From: Calendula officinalis
Lineage: Eukaryota > Streptophyta > Magnoliopsida > Asterales > Asteraceae
Reading direction: 5' to 3'
Length of the DNA: 64,000 nt
NCBI GenBank assembly: GCA_963853835.1
Contig: OY970820.1
Span: 51,952,407-52,016,406, forward strand
Part shown: in pieces, positions 12,547 through 24,322 of the stretch
Layout of the letters: each line of letters begins with the position of its first letter
Numbering within the stretch: the stretch's first letter is position 1
The notes under the pieces: generated by a model
Databases searched by the model: none
What the model was told of the DNA's origin: nothing
Seen by the model: the letters and a program-made list of their open reading frames with translations, nothing else
Made by a program: the position numbers and the translations under genes

Positions 12547-12549
<3 letters not shown>

Positions 12550-15065
12550 CCCGCGCAATGCGGCGGCGGGTACCCTGTAATTATAATTTACGGCGATCAA
12601 ATGTTGTTATGTTACACATTTTCATAAGTCGGCATATTTTGTTTAGGAACGCGGGATCCTTGAATATCTCGAGTAAGGGTGCCCAAAGGATCAACCCGAT
12701 CCGAATCTAATTATTATAGTTGGGTGTATTCAGATCATATGTTGCTTTTGGGGTTTTCTAACCTGACCCGACCAAACCAATTCTTTATCGGGTCGAATAT
12801 CAAGTGATGATTGCTTAACATTTTCAGTTTGACCCGATTAAACCCAATTAAAGTTCTAAATAAGATTCTTATTTGACCCATTGAAGATTAAACATAATTT
12901 AAATCAACTTACTTATAGTAAACTGGTATGGTTTTGCTTAATCAATATTCATATTACGTATACCTTGGAAGTTCCAGCCCATATCACATATCTCCTAAAA
13001 CATAACTAAAAAAATTGCCCATTGCTCTACGCAATTAAGCTACAGTGCTACACCAAATATGTAAATAAATCCTAGTTTAAACAACAATCATTTTTGGATA
13101 CAAAAATGTGCAGGATCCTTTCAAATAAGACTCTTGCCTTTCAACCACAATCATAATACGCGACTTGAATTCCTATCCAAGCATGATGAGTTTCCAGTAG
13201 CCTCGGGTTTAGTCCTGCCCTTCATTCAGGTAATCGGGTGTATCTGGTCATGAAAAAAAAATTGCACATTTAGTTAATAGTTAACAAATATGAGATTATT
13301 AAAATGCATTTAGAATAAAATATTGATAGTTACATTTGATTAGGCAAATAATACTACCAATCAAAACGTCAAGACATGTTTTACCAATTTGCACAATCTC
13401 TTACCTTTAGGCAATGATGGGAACACCAAAAATGCATCAATTCTCTCCCTTTCTTTCTTTTTTTCTTAACTACAACTTTCACTTATAAAGCCAATTCTTC
13501 CACAAAAATCAACATGCCAAGAAGACATTTACATCTTCAAGTCTAAACAGAAACTTATGTATTTTCATCTGTCAGTTATTGCAAAGAAACATCAGTACAT
13601 AAAGCTTCTACAAAGTTATAACACAACAAAGTATAAGACCTAATACCCCAAATATGTAATAACAGAATTTAAAAGAGAATAAAAGCTCCAGCAGGTCAAA
13701 TGGTAATTGAAAAAATAAAATATACGGAAAAAATGGGTCAAAGGGTTTAAAATTGCCAAAAGTGCATTTTATTCCATTAAACCTATTAAATCAATTCATT
13801 TAAAAAAAATAGATTATTACTGAAATAATATTTTTCTTGTAGTCATATTTAACACTATATATTTATAAAAAATTAATTTTGTTGGGCACAAAGTGTTTAG
13901 GGTCAACATGATCATATGCATTTACCCAACCCGCCCACCCACTTTTGCAGCCTCTAACCTAGACAATATCAACGAAACAATTATGAGACTATGCACTTGG
14001 AACAAAATCTAGATATTTGCATTAGATTTTGAAACTACCAATCGAAAAGTCAAGACGTGTTTTTTAGATTTAGCGAGTCATAATTTACTTGTTTAGATGC
14101 TAATTATGTAAATGAAAAAATTAAATATACATTGAAAAAAAAAACTCACATAAATCCATATGTTCAAGAATCTCAAGCTTATTTTCCGATTCTTGTGGGC
14201 CGGTTTTAATAAAACAAATCTAAGACAAGCTGGCCGGTAAGGCAATTTTCCGGTGGCTGGCCAATTGACCGGAAACTGTATCTCCGATGAGCAGCTGTTA
14301 ACATCATATGTTAATTGCTTAGAGAAACCTGAAGTCTATTGAGTTAGTTTTATAGAAAGCAAAAGAAAGTGTTGAATTAACCGTAGGTGATTGATCATGA
14401 TCATGAAGATAATCAACCGCTCCTTGTTCTAATGAAGAAACTGTAGATGACTCAAGTCACAAGTCAGAACTCTCTTCAAAATCCTCTAATTTCTCCATCT
14501 CTACCAGCTTTGAAATACCTGTTGAAATTCAGTCCTGCATTTATACAAACAGTTGGTGTGCATTATAAGCTTTCAATACTAAGCTAATTTAAGAGTTTAA
14601 AGATAATCTTCATGAGGAAAAACCAACAACAAAAAGAAACCTTGAAATGTTATTGTCACCTGAACTTAATTCATTAAAAAAAAGCATATAATTTGAGGAC
14701 AAAGAGATTAAAGGTAATGGTTGGATTTATTCAAAATACTACGATAAAAAGGAGATGAATTACCTTACAGATATGATCAAATTTGAAACAGTCCCCTCTT
14801 AATACAGATGCATAAATGCAGTTATGATGAGGCGCAAGCAGGAATGGGGGAGGCGCAAATAGGAATCGAGGGAGACAATGGCAATCGAGGAGGCGCATAC
14901 AGGAATCGAGGAGACAACGACATCTTGGAAAGGGTTAGAGGAGCGGTGAACAAGCGGATGGGTCGTTTGGATTTGCCCATTGAATTATTTCGGTGGGCCG
15001 AAGGACGATCAATGGTGAACAGCCGTTCCTTTACACATTTAATAGACTTTTGTTTAGGCATATTA
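12547..15065. other. Gene-poor segment with a possible hAT-like element
   Basis: No convincing coding exon on either strand. The hairpin ACCCGCGCAATGCGGCGG (about 12550-12567) resembles that at 848-865. From about 12668 (AGGGTGCCCAAAGG, then GACCCGA motifs) to about 13960 (CCCAACCCGCCCACCC) the ends look like a degenerate hAT-like element, but no 8-bp duplication was found. The stretch 14808-15060 (GGAGGCGCAAATAGGAATCG-type repeats) has short open frames on both strands that I regard as chance. Confidence 0.4.
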
Positions 15066-15144
15066 ACGCAGTCAGACCCTAGATCAGTTGCTTTGAGCGT
15101 TCCTGTTTAACCCGTAGGTTGCGTGTTCGAATCCTTTCTGCGTC
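15066..15144 (+). tRNA. tRNA-like sequence (tRNA-Lys-type pseudogene or SINE head)
   Basis: The D-arm/box A region reads TAGATCAGTTGCTTTGAGCG, close to the usual TAGCTCAGTTGG..AGAGCG. The anticodon-arm CTGTTTAACC resembles that of tRNA-Lys. A box B-like GTGTTCGAATCC follows. The ends ACGCAG and CTGCGT can pair as an acceptor stem, and a T6 run (Pol III terminator type) follows at about 15147. The T-stem pairing is poor, so this is a decayed tRNA gene or the head of a tRNA-derived SINE, not a working tRNA. Confidence 0.4.
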
Positions 15145-15243
15145 AATTTTTTAGAAAAAGTATTCAATTCCAAAAATAGCAAGTATTTGGCTGAATTTTC
15201 AGCCATCTATTTAGGGAAAGGTCCTAAATGCTTTATAAGTTGT

Positions 15244-15778
<535 letters not shown>

Positions 15779-15830
<52 letters not shown>
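15779..15830. repeat. (TA)n microsatellite, about 26 units
   Basis: Pure TA run joining family C to a family B element. Confidence 0.95.
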
Positions 15831-15834
<4 letters not shown>

Positions 15835-17578
15835 AGAATTAAAATCAGAACCAGTTAAGGCTACAGAACCGGAAGAACTCAATATAAATCGTTAGACTAA
15901 ATGATTAACAGTTATGATTGAACTTGATATATTCATAAATAAATTTTTTATTAGTTAGAACTAAAAAGGGCATATTAGGAATTTGTAAAGTAAAATAAAA
16001 AACTGAAAATCCCTAAAAATATGGACTATCTCTCCACGTTGATAGCAACATCTTCATTCCATAACTCAAAGTTTCTCTCCCTTTATCTCAATAATAAATC
16101 AACCGGCTTTGAGATGAAACATAATTCCGACAGCCGACGAGAGAGAAAGTTTCCCTCAACAAAAGGGTTACGGCGACCTGGTTATATGGGTTTTGGATCT
16201 GGAGAAGACGAGTTTTGGCGGTGAGATCTGCGGCGGCGGGGTCCGTTCAGAGATATTCCTCCGGCGATGTAAATTGCGACGCTGGTAAAGTTTTCTTAAA
16301 AAAGGTAAAGTTTTCAACTTTAATGTTTTATATAGAATTGTATAGTTCAGATCTTGTGTATTTTGAATAACTGACAAATATTTAATGAAGATTTACTTAA
16401 AACCGAGTCTTAAAATTTGAATTTGTGTAAGTTTTACTGAAGATTTAAAAATGGTGATAATAATCTACGCCGGCGACGCAGATGTTAAACAGATTCATTG
16501 CTAATATATTGAGAGGTTTATTAGCTTGGCCCCTACCACTTTCTCAAATAATGGGGGAATTTACTAATTTAGCAATTTTGATGAATTTAGGATCAATTTA
16601 CCAATTTTCTTAAAATTATAATTCATTCATTATAGATTACTACGCCAAAGAGGATTTCGCTAGAATTATTAATTTATTATTTGCGGATTGATTTTATGTG
16701 ATCACCATTAAATTTTTTGGGTTATTTTTTTTAGTGTGATTTGGTTAATATATCAACTTTAATTTACAATTGGTTTACATAATTTGCAGGTTATTGATGG
16801 TACATCTGTGTTTGAAGTAAATTAAGGATACATCTATGTTATGATACATTTATGTTATCAGTTACATGTATGTTCTGTTTACGATTCGAGGATGCAGTAG
16901 AACAAACAACCGGTCAACTCAAGACGATCACCTATGCTTTGTTTATGATTTTGCTTTATTATGTTAACATATGTTTTTAGTGCTCAGATACATGTATTTT
17001 TTTTGTCCATGCGTGTTATTCATAAGTGTTAGAGCTCGGATACATAGATGTTTTTTGTGCACTTTTGTTATACATGCATGTATAACTCGGATACATAGAT
17101 GTTTTTATACATATGTGTTAGTCCTTGATTGTAAGATTGTTGTCTATTACAATTGTAAGATTGTTGTCTATTACAATTATACATAGATGTTTTTATAATT
17201 CGTACGATGTTTAATTGACTATTAACATGAGGAGTATACATACATGTCTAATTAATGTCGTAGCAATTTAAACATATGTGTTTTTATATTTATATTATTT
17301 TACTTGGTATATTTACAATAAAACTAGAGAATCTTAAAAAGCGTCATATAATAAAAGCTTCCCATAATTGTAGGGACTCTTAGAAAAACAAACTTCCCAT
17401 AATTATAGGGATCTTAAATAAAATCGGTTGTTACCAAATACCATATAAAGGAAAATTCCATTAATACCCTTATGTAATATTCATAATAAAATAAATGAAA
17501 AATATTTTACTAGATCCTGATTGGTAGAAAAAAGTTCTATGGGTTCTGTAGCTAAAATTGGTTCTGTGTATAGTTGGC

Positions 17579-17580
<2 letters not shown>
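15831..17580. repeat. Family B inverted-repeat element with captured-looking interior (1.75 kb)
   Basis: The left end is GTGAAGAATTAAAATCAGAA then GGCTACAGAACCGG. The right end is the inverse complement (GGGCCAACTATACACAGAAC). (TA)n lies on both sides. About 16021-16280 is GC-richer (CGGCGGCGGGG, CTCCGGCGATG) and looks like a 5' leader picked up from a host gene. The protein frame there is short and unrecognised. About 16795-17270 repeats GGATACATAGATGTTTTT / ACATGCATGTAT motifs, also found in the 10843-11218 copy. No transposase is seen. Confidence 0.6.

Positions 17581-17613
<33 letters not shown>
17581..17613. repeat. (TA)n microsatellite, about 16 units
   Basis: TA run between a family B right end and another family B left end. 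Confidence 0.95.
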
Positions 17614-17617
<4 letters not shown>

Positions 17618-17989
17618 AGGATTCCATACATAACCTATTTTACATACAGAACCCGTAGAACTTAATCTAGACCGTAGGATTATAATATTAATGGTTGTGA
17701 TTAGTTATGACATTTTCATAAATAAATCTAATTTCATTATTGGTAAGTAATAATTAAAAAGGGTAAAATGAGTATTATAAACAATATTAAAAAAATTAGT
17801 AACCCTCCTCTCATCAAACACGTGTGTGCCCACTTCTAAAAAAATCCCTGAAAACTTCTCATTCTCTCTCTACCACCGCCGCTATACTCCCCTGCCGTAA
17901 AATCTTTCGCCGCCCTCGGCGCTGCACTCCCCAGCCTCCTTTCTTCTTCAAATACCGCTATTGCAAACAACGTGCCGGAGTTTGGAAAA
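17614..17989. repeat. Family B left end joined to foreign sequence
   Basis: GTGAAGGATTCCATACATAA followed by ACAGAACCCGTAGAACTTAA matches the family B left end for about 200 bp. No matching right end follows. From about 17830 a CT- and GCC-rich stretch (ACCACCGCCGCTATACTCCC) resembles a plant 5' UTR or exon. It abuts the truncated plant-mobile-domain pseudogene at about 17990, so this is a composite junction. Confidence 0.5.
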
Positions 17990-19482
17990 ATGCTGGACCA
18001 AAGAAGTAAGAGCTTGGTGATTTTGGATTTTATGTATTCTTTGTTTTGATAAGACAGTTGAGAAGATAACCACACCAATCAATTCTGCTAATATCAGTAT
18101 GTTTCCCAATTCTGTACATTGGAGAAATGTTGCATTTCCCCATTGACGTACCCTCACAGAAACTATTTATACACAACAAGAGAAAGTTCATCTTAAATTT
18201 AAGATCCGCTTATGTTGTTAGTAAAAATTTCTCTTTCAACTCTTTCAGTCTTAAATTATCAATTCTATCAAATTTTTCACCCCATTCATTTATGAAGCTT
18301 TCTTCATCATCCTCTTTAATAGGTTTCTTGTTACAAATATTAATGTCTCCCATTGGTATTCCTAACATGTCATGAACAGATTGTAATGTGACATTAATAT
18401 TTCCATTTTTCAATTCAATAGCCATCTTCTTACTATTGAACTTGCTCAAAACAAAAGAACTAATTTTTAAAGCTATATCTGTCATTTTAATCTTTAAAAT
18501 GCTTCCAAATCCCATTTCTTTGAGTGCTTCTTTTTGTTTTGTACTTAATCCTTTACAAATATAGTACATCGATTCAGGAGAACATCGATTATTAAACAGA
18601 ATGACTTTATCTTCATCAATATCAGCATATTTTTTTTTTACTTTTCTTAGATGATCCTTCATTTTTAGATTTACTTTTAGGTATCTTTGGTTTTTTAGTA
18701 GCTATCATTTTTACTCTTGATCCAGGAACCTTTTGAACATTTTCCTGTTCTGGTTCTTCAGTTTTAATATCTGCATATATGAATTTTAAAAGAAACAAAA
18801 ATTAGATTTCTTTTAGTCATGGATGATAAAATCCAAAGTTAAATCATCCATGATTAAACAACATCTTAAGATTGTTACACAGATTAGGTTAATCATTAAT
18901 GATTAATTCCAAGTTTAATCATTTATGATTGTTACATAGAATAGTTTAAATCATCGATGATTAATCACAAATGATTAATTATCGATGATTAATTTCAAAC
19001 ACATAAAAAACACTAGGTTTTAATCACAAATGATTGATCAGCATCTGTGATTTTTACATAGAATAGTTTAAATCATCGATGATTAATCACAAATGATTAA
19101 TCATCGATGATTAATCACAAATGATTAATTATCGATGATTAATTTCAAACAGATAAAAAACACTAGGTTTTAATCACAAATGATTGATCAGCATCTGTGA
19201 ATTTTACATTGAATAGTTTAAATCATCGATGATTAATTTCAAACATATAAAATAGCATGTTATGAACATCAAAATCGCTAATTCATGTGAAACTTTTGAC
19301 TCGTTTAATTATACATGATTCAAACATAATCTAACGATGTTTCAGTATTCAAAAATCTCAAACATGTATTATCATACAACAAATGGTTACGTTATACAAC
19401 ATAATTTCGATTAATTGTAGGGTTTTCAACTAATACCTTTGTTTGTCAATGGCGGTTGCTTTTGTTGCTCATCGGTAGACAT
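17990..19482 (-). pseudogene. Plant-mobile-domain-like gene, 5' part, broken
   Basis: Homologue of the N-terminal part of the gene at 59.6-64 kb. These proteins join a plant mobile domain to a ULP1-like peptidase; this copy has only the former. Exon 1 is 19482-19437 (starts MSTDEQQKQ, GT donor). Exon 2 starts at about 18771 after TATATGCAG. It encodes a Lys-rich linker, then NRCSPESMYYICKGLS, EMGFGSIL, NSKKMAIELKNGNI, LGIPMGDI and IDWCGYLLNCL, and stops matching near GPA at about 17990. Lesions are an A10 run at about 18631-18640 that shifts the frame between linker and domain, TAA at 18207-18209, and TAG/TGA-type stops after KTKNT. Intron 1 contains a palindrome array. The family A terminus lies about 150 bp upstream of the ATG, so the gene starts just inside that terminus. 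Confidence 0.6.
18820..19245. repeat. Palindrome array in intron 1 of the plant-mobile-domain pseudogene
   Basis: Exact AATCATCGATGATT copies at several positions (for example about 18953, 19073, 19097 and 19222) alternate with the variants AATCATCCATGATT, AATCACAAATGATT and AATTATCGATGATT. A block of about 120 bp around TTTCAAACA(C/G)ATAAAAAACAC is repeated in tandem. The array belongs to the same motif family as 11417-12252. Confidence 0.8.
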
Positions 19483-19639
19483 TTTCTTATAAATGAAGAG
19501 ATTTTGACTGGAAAGTTAGGGTTTTGGAAGATCGATCAATCGATTGTGTAGAGAGAGAATGAGGTTGATGTTTTTTTGACGCAGAGATTTTGACGGAAGA
19601 TCTAATTCAAAACCGCTTTGCAATTTTGACGATTTTGCC

Positions 19640-19751
19640 CTTCAACCAGCGCATGGGACATAAAAGTTTAACTTAATTACAAAAATGCCACCGCGCGTCT
19701 TTTGGGCTGATTCTCACATTCTCACACTTTTTGCAATTCTCAAAGGCACCC

Positions 19752-19754
<3 letters not shown>
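19640..19754. repeat. Family A terminus on a (TA)n tract
   Basis: TTAATTACAAAAATGCCACC, GCGCGTC, CTGATTCTCACATTCTCACA and AATTCTCAAAGGCACC appear in the same order as at the right end of the 11275-12456 element. They then run into (TA)n. No inverted partner is found to the left of the pseudogene. Its place is taken by the family B end at 17614. Confidence 0.65.

Positions 19755-19838
<84 letters not shown>
19755..19838. repeat. (TA)n microsatellite, about 42 units
   Basis: Pure TA run between family A and family D ends. Confidence 0.95.
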
Positions 19839-20403
<565 letters not shown>

Positions 20404-21849
20404 GGTCGAATTCCATACAGAACCCAATTTATTTACAGAACTGATAGAACTATTTTCAACCAATCAAAATTTAGTAAATTAATTTATGATTATATAATTC
20501 ATTTAATGGTTCAAGGGGTATTTACGACATTTTACCTTTTTCTTTTTTATTTCCTTTTTTATAAAATTTTGGAATTAAATTCAGAATTTTAATGATACAT
20601 CAATGTTATATTTACAAATCTGCGTGTGCATATATGTATAAAATGACACTTATGTATTTAAAAAAACAATTATATCATTGTAGGATTATTTTAACCAACT
20701 CAAACAAGCACTTTAATATAACAAAGAAAAAAAAAATTGGTTATCATCTATGTACAAAAAAACACTTATGTATCTATAAAAAGTGAGTAACATAAATGCA
20801 CATATAACACTCAATAACACACATATACAAAACAACACCCATGTATCCGAGCATTAACATTTAACATTTAAGACCAACACTTATGTACAAAACAACTTCT
20901 TCATTGGTGTCCTTTTTATCATCAACAAATATTTCAGTTATTATCTTCTTTTACTGCAATTGGTTCATTGATCCTTGAATCTTCCAGCAAGGTGTATCAT
21001 TATTTTATTTCAGACATGAATGTACCAGCAATAATCTGCAAATTACAATTATGTATCTGAGTATTAAACACACATGGTAACATAATAAATCAAGGCTCGC
21101 AAACAACCCAAAAAGTTTCATTATCAACTTCCTTAATTATTTTATACCTGAAATAAAATAATTATAATATACATGTGACTGATAACATAGAAGTATTATT
21201 ACTTTACTTAAGACATTGATGTACCATCTAATAAAAAACGCGCCTGCAGGCCAAAATAAACTATTATTAGTATTCCACATCCATAACAAATGATAATTAC
21301 TCTATATCTCATAGAAAAGTCAACATTTGGCTATAATTAGATGTATTATTCCTTAGAAAATCAAATTAAAGTATAAAATGGAAGAACACGGCTAAATGAA
21401 AACAATTTCGTCAATAATTCACTCCCAAAGATGTCCACAACATGTTTGCTTCACTTTTTAAAATTAATTTATTTAAATCGACCCTACAATAACATGATCA
21501 AAATTCAAATCCAAATCATATCAATATTCCGCACTGCTTCGACTTCAACAAACATCAGGAACCAAGGATCAGCAGCAAATCGACAAACACCACAACTTCG
21601 AGAAAGGACTTCCGCTGCTAACCGCTCTATCTATGGGTCTACATTCCGTCGATTTGCATGAAGTCTTCTGGAATACTTTTTATTGGTTGAAAAGCCAATT
21701 AAAGGTATATCTATCACCGATGATCAAAAGCTGATGCTGATTCTTCAAACAAAACTGCACAACGGTTTAACACTCAGCTCCATCTTTACAAACAAGGAAG
21801 ACTTCAAAAATATGCAACCTAGACTATTGTTACAAAGGGGGAGATTGTT
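20404..21849. other. Family B left end, then gene-poor DNA
   Basis: GGTCGAATTCCATACAGAAC then TTACAGAACTGATAGAAC is a family B left end. About 20590-20880 repeats CACTTATGTAT and CATGTATCCGAGCAT, as in the 15.8-kb family B copy. No right end is evident. From about 21431 to 21840 there are short open frames only. The stretch ending ACAAAGGGGGAGATTG directly before 21850 looks like the polypurine tract of a Copia-type retrotransposon. Confidence 0.4.
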
Positions 21850-22106
21850 AGGTACTAATTATGTTGTAATGAATAGTCTAGGGGGTAGATGGTAACATTG
21901 TATAATAGTTTAGTTAAGTTTAGCATTACTGTTAATTAACTAGGGAATTAAGGCCAAACCATAGTGTAAGCCTTAATTCCCCAACTTTTGCACATTAATC
22001 ACTTTTCAATTTCCAGCAATTGTTCTCTCTAACATCTCTTTACTCTCTCTCTAAAAGCCCTAATATTGTTCTTCATCTTTTCCATCTGAAATCATCATCC
22101 AACATC
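21850..22106 (+). repeat. LTR-like segment (Copia/TRIM type), solo or truncated
   Basis: It begins TGTTAGGTACTAATTATG right after a GGGGGAGAT purine tract and ends CATCCAACA at about 22105, giving TG...CA borders. A pyrimidine-rich leader (CTCTCTAACATCTC) sits in its second half. No second copy or primer-binding site is seen. Its downstream half would be the 5' UTR of the 22754-23983 gene. Confidence 0.4.
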
Positions 22107-22108
22107 AA

Positions 22109-22671
22109 GTATGGATTGATTCAGTGTTTTTTATGCATTTCAATGATTAAACACAACACCAAGTTTAATCATCGATGATTAAAACGATTTCAAAGATGAA
22201 TCATTAATGATTAAACATAAAACACCAAGTTAAAATCATCGATGATTAACCAACATAATATTAAAAACTGATACTAGATTACTAGTTTAATCATAGGTGA
22301 TTAAACAGAATCTGTGATTTTAAACAGAATTGTTTAATCATAGATGATTATCCAAAATAATATTAAAAAGTGATACTAACTTAATCATAAGTGATTAAAC
22401 AGAATCTGCGATTTTAAAAACAGACTTGTTTTATTAATGATTGTTTTATTTTATTAATCATTGATGATTAACCATCTTAGGATCATACACATCCTAGTTT
22501 AATCATCGATGATTAAACACAAACCAAAAGTTTAATCATCGATGATTAAACACATCGTCAAAGATTAATCATTAGTGATTAAACACAAAAATGTTTAATC
22601 ATATATGATTATTTTTTAAACTTATAGTTTAACCATAAAATAATTATTCATGTCCTGTAATATTGTTGTAG
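22109..22671 (+). other. 5'-UTR intron candidate carrying a palindrome array
   Basis: Donor AA|GTATGG at 22109 and acceptor TTGTTGTAG at 22671 bracket a 563-nt AT-rich intron. Inside (22143-22625) are about ten AATCATCGATGATT copies or variants (exact near 22168, 22502 and 22533). The arrangement resembles the array in intron 1 of the plant-mobile-domain pseudogene. Splicing is predicted from signals only. Confidence 0.45.
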
Positions 22672-22753
22672 GAGATCAAGCTGCCAAAGGGTAGAAGAGT
22701 TCAAGTTCTTTTGTAAAAACTTATGAAAGGACTAGGTATAGAAGACAACAAGA

Positions 22754-23983
22754 ATGCCGACCTCCAACCCCCAAAATACCTCCAAAACCTCTCCATCACC
22801 AACAAAACCAGAAATCTCCATCTCTGATGATGATGAACCTCAACCAGAACCAACTGCAATTAAAGTTCCTCAACCTCTCGTTCAAAGGGAATATACCGCT
22901 GAATTGGAAAAAGAAACAAAAAAACAAGCAGATAAGTCATATGATTCAACAGATGATAATGAACACATTCAAAAACATTTACTCGAAGAAGATCCAGAAG
23001 ATAATATTCCAATATTTAAATTCAAAAGGGCGCGGGTAAATGTAGATTTATCATCTAAGTCAAAAGATGATCAAAATACTCAAATAATAACAGACACTGA
23101 TGATGGGCAACGAATCCCAAAAAGGACTCAAGCAGAAACTGTAATGCAACAAACCATTCAGTTTGCCGACATTAAAAAGGAAGATGTGCCTGCTCCAACT
23201 GAGATTCCATCTTCGTCTCTTTTTTCTACATGGATAAACTCAAAAATTGGTGCTAAAAGAAATTACAAGAAGCAAAAGAGGATTCAAAAGCCCATAAAAC
23301 CAAGATATTCGCACCAAAGAGGATTCAGAGATATTTGCTCTATAAACTTTGAGGTACAAAATTTTACAATTCAACAAGAAGAAGACACCATAATGACTAC
23401 TTGTACTGGTTTGTACCGAAAAGATCCATTGAGAATTCCATTAAATACTACAAAAGATCTTGGGTTACAATACTGGAAAAAGCTAATTAGGTTGATTCTG
23501 GATATGCAATCTAGAACTTCCGAGTCAAAGGTTGTTTATGATGAAATCCATGCTATAATGTACACATGTTATGAAAGAGGAAGCTTGGAACAATCCGAGT
23601 ATAGAGACTTCTGTGTGATGTCAAAGGCTTACATAAATAATCTTCCAGAGTGCATTCATGCCTGCTCAGAGTTCAATACATTTATTCAAAAAGTACCTAA
23701 TAATTTAAAATTCGTAGATCAAAGCCATGCAATATATCCGCCTGGATATATGTACACTGACTCAGAAGGAAAAGAGTGCTTCCTACCACAAGAACAACTT
23801 ATGAAAGCTCCTATTAGCCACTTGGTTGGTATAAAATGGTTGATAACTAAGAAAGAAGACTTGTGGTTCAAAAATCAGATTATTAAAGAACTTTGGAAAA
23901 GAAAGGATGAGGTAGAAAGAAAAGATGAGTTCAATGATGTCATCAAAGAGATCTCAAATGAATATAAATCCTTAAATTGTTAG
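22754..23983 (+). CDS. 409-aa protein of unknown function
   Basis: Single intact open frame, not recognised. Residues 1-170 are acidic, Pro/Ser/Asp/Lys-rich and probably disordered. A basic stretch, KRNYKKQKRIQKPIKPR (about 175-191), could be a nuclear-localisation signal. The C-terminal 215 residues look folded, with Trp/Tyr/Cys-containing blocks such as GLQYWKKLIRLILDMQ, VVYDEIHAIMYTCYE, FCVMSKAYINNLPECIHAC, AIYPPGYMY and HLVGIKWLI, and a charged helical tail. No transmembrane segment, signal peptide or catalytic motif is evident. The ATG at 22754 is the first in frame after the predicted intron. Palindrome arrays lie on both sides (22143-22625 and 24130-24322), as with the F-box-like genes, so it may be cargo of the same mobile lineage. 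Uninterrupted length argues for recent constraint. Confidence 0.6.
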   Translation: MPTSNPQNTSKTSPSPTKPEISISDDDEPQPEPTAIKVPQPLVQREYTAELEKETKKQADKSYDSTDDNEHIQKHLLEEDPEDNIPIFKFKRARVNVDLSSKSKDDQNTQIITDTDDGQRIPKRTQAETVMQQTIQFADIKKEDVPAPTEIPSSSLFSTWINSKIGAKRNYKKQKRIQKPIKPRYSHQRGFRDICSINFEVQNFTIQQEEDTIMTTCTGLYRKDPLRIPLNTTKDLGLQYWKKLIRLILDMQSRTSESKVVYDEIHAIMYTCYERGSLEQSEYRDFCVMSKAYINNLPECIHACSEFNTFIQKVPNNLKFVDQSHAIYPPGYMYTDSEGKECFLPQEQLMKAPISHLVGIKWLITKKEDLWFKNQIIKELWKRKDEVERKDEFNDVIKEISNEYKSLNC

Positions 23984-24129
23984 AAAAATATATGTTAAGG
24001 TTCTAATACACAGAATTATTATTCAAATATTATTAGTAAATAATGTATTGGTTATAATTTGATGTTTTGTAGTTTTTTTTATATGATTCCTTTGTTCAGA
24101 ATGTTGATATACTTGAAAATTAGTGGATA

Positions 24130-24322
24130 CCAGTTTAATCATCTGTTATTAAAAAAAGAGCATTTTTTAAAATATTCAGACTAGTTCAATCATCGATGAT
24201 TAAAAAAATCGTCACATCAAGTTTATCATTGATGATTAAAGACAATCTAAAAGTTTGATCATTAATGAATAAACTCAACACCACGTTTAATCATTGATGA
24301 TTAAACCCAACCTCAAGTTTTA
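24130..24322. repeat. Palindrome array cut by retrotransposon element 1
   Basis: Copies and variants of AATCATCGATGATT occur with spacers ACCCAACCTCAAG and AACAATCTAAAAG. The array stops at 24322, where the element 1 LTR begins. Similar palindromes resume at 49742. Confidence 0.75.

Noticed and set aside
12668..13960. Autonomous hAT transposon
   Set aside because: The ends are suggestive but there is no transposase frame and no 8-bp duplication could be found.
14808..15110. 100-aa plus-strand and 79-aa minus-strand frames
   Set aside because: They overlap each other in a short GGAGGCGCA-type repeat, show no domain, and run into the tRNA-like relic.
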